From the NCBI RefSeq assembly GCF_023091745.1, contig NC_068922.1, positions 26,450,001-26,514,000 of the forward strand: a DNA stretch of 64,000 bases, read 5' to 3'. The DNA is from Budorcas taxicolor (taxonomy: Eukaryota > Chordata > Mammalia > Artiodactyla > Bovidae). The notes below the pieces were generated by a model. The model was not told the DNA's origin. It made no database searches and saw only the letters and a list, made by a program, of their open reading frames with translations. Below are positions 55,523 through 64,000 of the stretch, one piece after another (within the stretch, counting starts at the first letter, position 1; each line of letters starts with the position of its first letter). A program made the position numbers and the translations under genes.

Positions 55523-55830
55523 ATACAGCTGGCCCTCTGCATCTTTGGGTGAATTGGTTTCAGCCAACTATGGATCTAAAATTTTAAAAAAGATCCTGGA
55601 AAGTTCCAAAATGCCAAATTGGATTTGCTGCATGCAGACAACTATCTACACAACATTTACATTGTATTTACAACTATTTGCATAGCATTTACTTTGTATT
55701 AGATATTGTGTCATCTAGAGATGATTTAAAGTATAAGGGAGGGTGCACTTGGGTTGTAAGCAAACACTAGGCCATTTTCTATAAGAGACAGGAACATCTG
55801 TGGATTTTGGAACCAATTTCTAGCAGTTGG
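55523..55830 (+). mobile_element. Tigger-like non-autonomous DNA transposon
   Basis: The left end resembles ctggccctctgcatctttgg; internal motifs are gatgatttaaagtataaggg and ataagagacaggaacatctg, then tggattttgg. This matches a TcMar-Tigger-type MITE consensus I recall; the subfamily is not resolved. Confidence 0.6.
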
Positions 55831-56959
55831 TGAGAGATGACCATGTGTCCAGGAAGAAGGAGGAAAAGTTAGGGCCAACAGTTGGCCAGTGTTCGCGTCA
55901 GGCAGCAACTGTTCCCTGGGTACCTGCCCTGTGGGAGGGATTTAATACCTTTTCAGTGGCCAATGAACCAGTCTCAGGAGAGAAGATAAGCAAGGATGTT
56001 GGCTTAGGTCCTTGGACGGGATGCACTGGGGTTGCAGAGCAGAGAAAGGAGGTGATGCAGATGCAGAGAACCCACAGAAAAGGGTCTGGACCCCGAATCT
56101 CTTGTACTCAGGACTGTGTTCTTAGACAGAAACGTTTCAGGTGGGAAAGAATCTTAGTAGGTATTAAGTGCACAGCGATGGTCTTTGCTCAGTATGAATG
56201 GTTTGTTAGATGCTGTGTAAGTCTAGCTTTCCAGGTTAGATTTCCAGAAATCTTCCTGAGTTAGTGTTCTGGCTGCAGTGAGGACCAGCTGGTGGAACCC
56301 AGCACTGAGCCACCATACCTGGGCCTGGCTCCCTCTGATACAGATGTGCAAGACAGCATGTGAGGGTCAGTGAGATGATGCTCCTGCTCAGCGCAGAGAG
56401 CGATTATTTACAGAAAGAATACACGTGACTCTTTTTTGGTAGGATGCTAGAATCCACTTTGAAAATCTACTTCAAATTTTTCTGTGTGGATCTGGTTTTC
56501 AGCAGGAGGTGAGGAGGAGGCTGGGGCTCTGCAGTGAAGACTTGCCCAGCGTCCCCTCCTGCAGCGGATCTTTCTCCGCCCCTAGTGCAGCATCTGAACT
56601 GCAGGGGCCGGGATGGCAGCCGAGCCTGTGAGTCCCGCCAGCTGTGCTATGGTTGTTCTGTGGGAGAAATACTTCCTAGAAAGGGAACAGCTGTCACCCC
56701 ACCTTCCCCATTTGAAACAGAGGAATGTACACTTTCTTCCCTCTTGTCCAGCATAGAGGGAATCTCTCCCTTGAGCAGCTCTCTCCTCCATGCTGTGACC
56801 CGAGAGAGAGATGTGAGCGGCAGAAAAGAGAGCTGAAAGAAGTGACTGATTTTTCTCAGAGGCTCCACTCAATGAAATGAGTTTCATGGAGAATTTAGGA
56901 AATCAAAAATCAAATGCAAAACTAGACTTTATTTTTTCTTTTATGATTATTTTCACAAT
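55831..56959. other. Intergenic segment without recognisable features
   Basis: No gene or repeat recognised. The 145-codon frame at 55827-56264 begins in the Tigger-like end and has no family resemblance. Confidence 0.5.
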
Positions 56960-57168
56960 TGATGAAATGTATGTGTTTATTGATTTAGCTGTGTCAGGTC
57001 TCCGTGTCGGCACACAGGATCTTTCACTGAGGCCCACAGACTCTCTAGCTGTGGCTCAATGGCTTAGTTTCTCTGAGGCATGTGGGACCTTTGTTCCCCA
57101 ACCAGGGATCGAATCAGAGTCCCCTGCATTGCAAGGTGAATTCTTAACCACTGAACCACATGAAAGGC
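56960..57168 (-). mobile_element. CHR-type SINE, long form
   Basis: An antisense body with tctctagctgtggctcaatg, ccaaccagggatcgaatcag and the terminal accacatgaaaggcccc. Confidence 0.78.
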
Positions 57169-57297
57169 CCCAAAGCTGGATTTCAGTAATAAGTTTCTTC
57201 CATCCCCAGACAGGCAGAGTGCAGAAGCATGTGACCCATGTAAAGGATGGAATGATTGTGTAGCGTGTGCCTCTGGCCAACGGGAGTCCACATTCTA

Positions 57298-58382
57298 GTT
57301 GTTCAGTTGCTCGGTCGTGTCTGACTCTTTGTTACCCCATGGACTGCAGCATGCCAGGCTTCCCTGTCCTTCACCATCTCCCAGAGTTTGTTCAACTCAT
57401 GTCCATTGAGTCGGTGGTGCCATCTAACAATCTCATTCTCTGTTGATCCCTTCTCCTGCCCATAATCTTTCCCAGCATCAGGGCCTTTTCTACTGAATCA
57501 GCTCTTTGCATCAGGTGGCCAATGTATTGGAGTTTCAGCTTCAACATCAATCCTTCCAATGAATATTCAGGGTTGATTTCCTTTAGGATTGACTGATTTG
57601 ATCTGCTTGCTGTCCAAGGGACTCTCAAGAGTCTTCTCCAACACCACAGTTCAAAAGTATCAATTCTTCGGCGTTCAGCCTTCTTTATGGTCCAACTCTC
57701 ACATCTATATGTGACTAGTGGAAAAAACCATAGCTTTGACTAGACAGACTTTATTGGCAAAGTAATGTCTCTGCTTTTTAATATGCTGTCTAGGTTGGTC
57801 ATAGCTTTTCTTCCAAGAAGCGAGTGTCTTTTAATTTTATGGCTACAGTTACCATCCACAGTGATTTGGAGCCCAGTCTGTCACTGTTTCCATTGTTTTC
57901 CCGTCTGTTTGCCATGAAGTGATGGGACCGGGTGCCATGATCTTAGTTTTTTGAATGTTGAGTTTTAAGCCTGGTTTATCACTCTCCTCTTTCATCTCGT
58001 TCACCTTCATCAAGAGGCTCTTGAGTTCCTCTTCACTTTCTGCCATAAGGGTGGTGTCATCTGCATATCTGAGGTTATTGATATTTCTCCTGGCCATCTT
58101 GATTCTAGCTTGTACTTCATCCAGCCCAGCATTTCGTATGATGTACCCTGCATGTAAGTTAAATAAGTAGGGTGACAATATATGGCCTTGACATACTCCT
58201 TTCCCGATTTGGAAGCAGCCCACTGTTCCATGTTCAGTTCTAACTGTTGGTTCTTGGCCTGCATACAGGTTTCACAGGAGGCAGGTAAGGTGGTCTGGCA
58301 TTTCCATCTCTTTAATAATTTTCCACAGTTTATTGTGATCTGTACAGTCAAAGGCTTTATTGTAGTCAATGAAGCAGAAGTT
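57298..58382 (-). mobile_element. BovB LINE, 5'-truncated, ~1.1 kb, with RT catalytic segment
   Basis: The tail end lies on the left (agttgttcagttgctcggtc). On the - strand the reverse-transcriptase region reads QIGKGVCQGHILSPYLFNL and, further on, LRYADDTTLMAESEEELKSL, with the YADD active-site box intact. The reading frame is broken repeatedly between the RT part and the 3' end, so it is not functional. It stops at a long T run at 58381. Confidence 0.95.
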
Positions 58383-60854
58383 TTTTTTTTTCTGTTTTCT
58401 CTTGCTTTTTTCTGATTCAGCAGATGTTGGCAATTTAATCTCTGGTTCCTCTGCCTTTTCTAAATCCTAGGCTCCCAGTCAGTTGCCCTCCTGGGTTAAC
58501 TGGATGGGTTTCTCTCCCTGCAGTCCTCTTTCCCTCTGCTGGTGGGTGCTTCTTGCTCTCCATACAGCCCCTGTCTGCATTTTATCAATAGGCTGAGAAA
58601 TGAGATTTCAAATTAACAGAGATACTTTGATTAACCAGTATTTATTCAGCTCCAGGTTTGCACCTAGCACGTAATATCTTGCTTTTGTCTCTTTCCGTGA
58701 GTCTAAAAGAAAAACAAAACAAAACATCAGCTTATTACCAGCTGATTGAGAGGCCAGCAAACCAGTAGAAATCTAACTAAAGGCCATTGTTCCAGTTTAA
58801 ACAACTCGTCCAGTTTCTGTGAACTTTGATTTTCTCTGCGCTGAAAGGTGGATGTAAGGATTGCCTTACTGTTCGGGATGCTCCCAGTCTCCTTCCCATC
58901 TCCTTTCTGACCAGCAGAGGCCTCCCCTGGACCATATTTAGGATGCGGTGCTTCTAAGCACCAAGATGTTAATTTATTCCTGAAGGCGCCCCTAGAGCAT
59001 TTTCACTCTGCTCCATTCTTACTTATTTCCACCCAGAAAAAGAGGATTTAAGAAATCCCAGCAGCAGATCTGGGAATTGTTTTAGGTTAACTTTGGAAAA
59101 CAGAAGGGGTGAGAAATTCGGGCTGAAGGAGTAATTGTAGGCACTCAGGTCTCCTGGGAAGGAGTTCATTTAACAAGACAATGGTTTATCCTCTTGGGGT
59201 TGAGAAGCGGCCCCTTATATCGACTTTACTTGATTTTTGCCTATAGTGTCTGATTGTCCATTTCTCTGGCTTTTGCACGTGTTCAGGCTGCAAACTGCAA
59301 ATGTTTGGCCTGAGAGGCAGGTTTCTAACATAAGATGGACAATGATGGCTGAGACTGGCAGAGAGGGAGTTCAGGCAAGATTGTGCACAACCCCATGGTG
59401 TGAGTACCCAGGAAACTCGTGGTGGACGTGCCAACAAACACAAAGGACAGGGGCTGCGTGGAGAGCATGTGCGATTCATGCATGAGTCCTCCTTCCAACC
59501 TGTTTCCTAAACTGCCACAAGAATTCCTCTCTGGCTGTAACTTGTCACAGAAGGTGTCTGCAAAGGTGCATGAGGTTTTCCCCCCTGGGTGTATGAAACG
59601 ATGTGTTACTTTGTCTTTTAGAGTTCTCCTTTTCTTGTGCTTTAAAAGGTTAAAGTGCTTTTGATGTCAGAAAGAGTATTTGAGAGGCAATTAAATGTTT
59701 GTAATTGGTCTTCCTCACCTGGGATATTTGATCCGAAGAAAGCCTCAGGCATTGTTAAAGTTGACACCGAGCATATCTAGTGCTGTTTCCTTCCAAAATT
59801 AAAAATTCGGTCATTTTATACATGTGGCTGTGAGGAGGAAGTAAAGTCTTACGCTAAAGCAGGTCCATCAGCTTTTGCTCTGTGCCCAGAATGTTTCTTC
59901 AGAGAGAAGTTGAGAAGCTGTTCTCTGGGGATGATGAAATGTTTCCATTCCCTCGCCAGCTGAGGGCTCTGGGAACATTAGCTTTTCGTTTATTTGTTTG
60001 TCTTTGTTTCCTCATCTATTAAAAAAAGTGTCACCTTTTGGAAATAAATGGAAGATACTGAAAATGACTTATTACGTCTGTGTATTTATTGAGCATCTTT
60101 TTTATGCCTGGTACTTGTACAAGGTAAGGGATGAATTACTAGAGAAAGATAAGGAAGACCATTCTTGTATTTGAGCATGTCTTTTGATGAGATGTTTGGG
60201 GCATAAATGCAGACAACATATACTTAAAAATTAAATTTTATGGTCCAGACTTGGATATTCCACCATCCAATTTCTTTTGTTTATAAATAGACCACTATTG
60301 AGCTGATGGCAAAACTTCTTCCCAGGAGAAGGGAATTGGGCTGCCTCCCTTACTCTCGTGGCGGTTGGACATGGGGCGTTAAGTAACCACCCCTTCCTGG
60401 ACTCCTCGCGTGCCCCTCTCTCAGGGACCTGCCTCCTCACTGCCCTCTGGCCAGGGCTCTTCACCCAGACTTCACTCCGGGGGCAGGGGTGCGGGGGCGG
60501 GGCTCCCAAGCCCGTTCCATCCAGCATTTGGCATCTTAGAGTCTTCCATCTGCCAGGAGCCTTAGTGACTTGAACTTGACCAGCTAATCTTACACCTGGG
60601 GATATGAAGGTCCAGGAAGGTGAGATCACTCATCTAAGATAATCTGGCCAGTTGGTGGCCAAACCTTCTCACTCCCAGCTGGTTTTGGTCCTTCCATCAC
60701 TCCCAGATGCTTTCTTGAAGACAGTCAGAATGAGTTATTGTTCACAAAGGTGAATGTTAGCAATACTGTAGGCTTCGAGGAGGTTAATAAATTAATAGAG
60801 GGTCCCCATTTGTGTATGTGTACTCAGTGTCTCAGTTGTGTCCCCACAGAGTAT
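58383..60854. other. Intergenic, mostly repeat-free
   Basis: About 2.5 kb with no gene or clear repeat. A weak L2/MIR-like patch (60060-60130, tattgagcatcttttttatg) and a GC-rich stretch near 60480-60510 are the only features. Confidence 0.5.
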
Positions 60855-60930
60855 ATTCTTTTCCATATTATTTTCCATTATGCTTTATTACAAGACACTG
60901 AATATAATTCCCTGTGCTATACAGTAGGAC
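60855..60930 (-). repeat. L1 3' UTR scrap
   Basis: The antisense phrase gaatataattccctgtgcta and tacagtaggactttgtgttt is typical of ruminant L1 3' UTRs. Confidence 0.7.
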
Positions 60931-60947
60931 TTTGTGTTTCTTGTTTG

Positions 60948-61143
60948 TTTTTCTTTGGCTGCACTGGGTTTTTGTTGTGGTACAAGAGATCTTCAATCTT
61001 CATTACAACATGAGGGATCTTTAGATGCAACATGGAAACGATCTGTTGTGACCTGTGGGATGTGGCTCCCTGACCAGGGATTGAACCTGAGTCCCCTGCA
61101 TTGGCAGTATGAAGTCTTAGCCACTGGAGCACCAGGGAAGTCC
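60948..61143 (-). mobile_element. CHR-type SINE
   Basis: Starts ctttggctgcactgggtttt, includes gaccagggattgaacctgag and ends gagcaccagggaagtccc. Confidence 0.88.
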
Positions 61144-61213
61144 CAGGACCCTGTGGTTTTAATAAATGAGTCTTTAATGTGGTGTTTGAGGTTGTATGAA
61201 AAGTCTACGGTAG

Positions 61214-61733
61214 GATTACCTAGATGTCCATCAGCAGATGAATGGATAAGAAAGCTGTGGTACATATACACAATGGAGTATTACTCAGCCGTTAAAAAGA
61301 ATTCATTTGAATCAGTTCTGATGAGATGGATGAAACTGGAGCTGATTATACAGAGTGAAGTAAGCCAGAAAGAAAAACACCAATACAGTATACTAACACA
61401 TATATATGGAATTTAGAAAGATGGCAATGACGACCCTGTATGCAAGACAGGAAAAAAGACGCAGCTGTGTATAACGGACTTTTGGACTCAGAGGGAGAGG
61501 GAGAGGGTGGGATGATATGGAAGAATGGCATTCTATCATGTATACTATCATGTAAGAATTGAATCGCTAGTCTATGTCTGACGCAGGATACAGCATGCTT
61601 GGGGCTGGTGCATGGGGATGACCCACAGAGATGTTATGGGGAGGGAGGTGGGAGGGGGGTTCATGTTTGGGAACACATGTAAGAATTAAAGATTTTAAAA
61701 TTAAAAAAATAAAAAACTTAATACTAAAAAAAA
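61214..61733 (+). mobile_element. Young ruminant L1 3' end with target-site duplication
   Basis: A 520-bp 5'-truncated copy contains the end of ORF2 (MEYYSAVKKNSFE... MRWMKLELI), the 3' UTR and A-rich tail. The flanks aaaagtctacggtag (61199-61213) and aaaagtctatggtag (61734-61748) differ at one base. Low divergence from the L1_BT pattern suggests a fairly recent insertion. Confidence 0.93.
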
Positions 61734-61748
61734 AAAAGTCTATGGTAG

Positions 61749-62891
61749 AAGAAGAATGCAATTGTTTGAATGCAAGTTAGTATGGCAAACATTTCTTGAA
61801 GTTAAAAAAGTTATAATGGAAATATAAGAACATAGAAGTTTTGAAATAATGCCCCCAATGTTCCTCTATAACCCAATAGCATAATCTGTTTGTATTCTTT
61901 AGCTTCTTAGGTGTTAAAATTTATAACTTCATTTGTAATACTTCTCTTCTGCCTTTTCCCCTTGCTAACAAAGCATCCACATTGTCTGTGGTTCTCTGAT
62001 CTTTATCACCCATTTGACTGGATGGGGAATAATCCACCAAGTGATGGTGCTGATCAATAACCCCAGCCTCTGCTATAGAACATTCAGGGTGCTGTTGAAT
62101 AAAGTGCTTCTAGGTTTTTGATGTTAGAAAATAAAATGGCATGGGCACACAAGTCTTTTCTCTTATTGGGTTGTTTCCTTATGATAAACTTTCAGAAAAT
62201 TTGTACTGAAGTCTGCACACATTCTCCACTGACTGTGAAGCCAGTGTTGACTCCAGGCCAACTATTTGTGATGCTGCCATAATTTCATGGGGTGAGTTTA
62301 AAATGCTAACCTTGAAGATGCCATTTTCCTCTGGGGCTTTGTGTAGAACTTGGGGAAGTTCCCTCTGAGTAGATGACGTGTCTGAGCCCCACACTAAGTC
62401 TGTTAGTGACGTTGCCCTTGGGCATGAAACTGAGTCACAGTGACACAGGTTAGTTAACATTTTAGTAACTAACCAGTTAGTAAATAGTCATCCTTACATC
62501 TTTGAGAATTTAAATCGAATAAGATTTACAAGTTGGGCCAACTTTTCAAAGAACTTGATCAGCTAGGTGTGTTTAAATGCCCTCCAGGTTGTAATTATTT
62601 AAATCATGATTTTCTCTCATTCTTGAGGAAATTGCCTCCCCAGGATAAATTTCAGTTCAGATTAAACTAAAGAACACAATTTTGGGTCTTTCAGCCTGTG
62701 ACTTGAGGCTGTCTCGATTGGTCTTGCCCTGTTCCTGGGCTCTTCTGCTCCATCTGTTTTATTTCAACTTGGCAGCCCCAGATGCATGCACACCTGGAAG
62801 TAAGGATGCTGAACGGCTGTTCTAGAGGTGGTGAAACACGGATGGCTCTGATAGGTGGGAATGAGGAAGAGGGACGAGATCATGGGTGCTT
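61749..62891. other. Intergenic segment without recognisable features
   Basis: No gene or clear repeat recognised over about 1.1 kb. Confidence 0.5.
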
Positions 62892-63930
62892 GGTTCAGTT
62901 CAGTTGAGTTGCTCAGTTGTGTCTGACTCTTTATGACCTCATGGACGGCAGCACACCAGGCCTCCCTGTCCATCACCAACTCCCAGAGCTTGCTTAAACT
63001 CATGTCCATTGAGTCGCTGATGCCATCCAATCATCTCATCCTCTGTCGTCCCCTTCTCCTCCTGCCTTCAATCTTTCCCAGCATCAGGGTATTTTCTAAT
63101 GACTCACTTCTTCACATTAGGTGGCCAAAGTATTGGAACTTCAGCTTCAGTATCAGTCCTTCCAATGAATATTCAGGACTGATTTCCTTTAGGATTGACT
63201 GGTTTGATCTCCTTGTAGTCCAAGGGACTCTCAAGAGTCTTCTCCAACACCACAGTTCAAAAGCATCCATTCTTCAGTGCTTGTCTTTTATTTATGGTCC
63301 AGCTCTCACATCCACACATGAATACAGGAAAAACCATAGCTTTGACTAGATGGACCTTTGACTAGATGGCAAAGTAATGTCTCTGCTTTCCAATGTGCTG
63401 TCTAGGCTGGTCATAGCTTCTCTTCCAAGGAGCTAGTGTCTTTTAATTTCAAGGCTGCAATCACCATCTGCAGTGATTTTGGAGCCCAAGAAAATAAAGT
63501 CTGTAATGTTTTGTTTCTCCATCTATTTGTCATGAAGTGATGGGACTGGATGCCATGATCTTTGTTTTTTGAATGTTGAGTTTTAAGCCAGTTTTTTCAC
63601 TCTCCTGTTTCACTTTCATCAAGAGGCTCTTTACTTCCTCTTCACTTTCTGCCATAAGGGTGGCGTCATCTGCATTTCTGAAGTTATTGATATTTCTTCC
63701 TGCAGTCTTGATGCCAGCTTGTGCTTCATCCAGCCGGGCATTTCGCATGATGTACTCTGCATATAAGTTTAATAAGCAGGGTGACAATATATAGCCTTGA
63801 CGTACTCCTTTCCCAATTTGGAACCAGTCTGTTATTCCATGTCCAGTTCTAACTGTTGCTTCTTGACCTGAAAACAGGCTTCTCAGGAGGCAGGTAAGAA
63901 GGTCTGGTATTCCCATCTCTTTGTAACTTT
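62892..63930 (-). mobile_element. BovB LINE, 5'-truncated, RT active site altered
   Basis: Same orientation and nearly the same span as 57298-58382. On the - strand the RT reads FQIGKGVRQGYILSPCLLNL and then FRNADDATLMAESEEEVKSL: the catalytic box is NADD where the family has YADD. The 63340-63370 region repeats gactagatgg, a small duplication. The copy runs to about 63930, and the last 70 bp of the window (63931-64000) are unassigned. Confidence 0.95.
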
Positions 63931-64000
63931 CACCAAAGAGGAAACCTTAATGCAATATGGATGCTGATGATTTCTGCTTTGGAACTGCTGAGGCTGAGTC

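Noticed and set aside
57849..58369. Reverse-transcriptase-like frames with YADD
   Set aside because: They are a truncated BovB with frame breaks, not a host gene or a new RT system.

Overview
The window is mammalian nuclear DNA from a ruminant, most likely a bovid. The reason is its repeats: dozens of Bov-tA/Bov-A2 SINEs, BovB (RTE) LINE fragments, tRNA-Glu-type CHR SINEs and a young ruminant-type L1 3' end. This combination is known from Pecora. The sequence cannot separate cattle, sheep, goat or close relatives. No bacterial, CRISPR or plasmid features are present, and most short open frames lie inside repeats.

Two protein-coding genes are supported, both on the + strand. The first is the 3' part of GAD2 (GAD65, glutamate decarboxylase 2). 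Five coding exons (6104-6182, 9601-9750, 17090-17197, 17758-17847, 20247-20420) join in frame to give the C-terminal 199 residues, which correspond to residues 387-585 of the 585-residue family protein. The pyridoxal-phosphate lysine (K396, in NPHK) is included. Upstream exons lie left of the window. A long 3' UTR probably runs to the AATAAA at 24358. The second gene is GJD4 (connexin 40.1 type), complete in two coding exons (49213-49276 and 51181-52121), encoding 334 residues with all six loop cysteines.

Layout: 1-20.2 kb is GAD2 exons and introns with many SINEs, mariner-derived palindromes, L1 3' ends and a 27-bp minisatellite; 20.4-24.4 kb is the GAD2 3' UTR; 24.4-49.2 kb is intergenic, with nested repeats (L1 split by a SINE and BovB near 30-31 kb; an MLT1A LTR split by two insertions near 40-41 kb; an old L1 near 41.6-42.9 kb); 49.2-52.6 kb is GJD4, with a Tigger1 remnant in its intron and a CpG-dense second exon; 52.6-64 kb is intergenic with two long antisense BovB copies and a young L1 3' end.

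The two genes are functionally unrelated. GAD2 makes GABA in neurons and pancreatic islets; GJD4 is a gap-junction subunit reported in muscle lineages. Their adjacency is the main surprise. As I recall the human and mouse maps, GAD2 is followed by APBB1IP and GJD4 lies next to CCNY, so the 25-kb interval here probably holds an evolutionary rearrangement breakpoint. The other leading observation is a Bov-tA SINE inserted 28 bp upstream of a GAD2 exon, which displaced the sequence that would normally contain the branch point. I found no evidence for a wholly new biological system.
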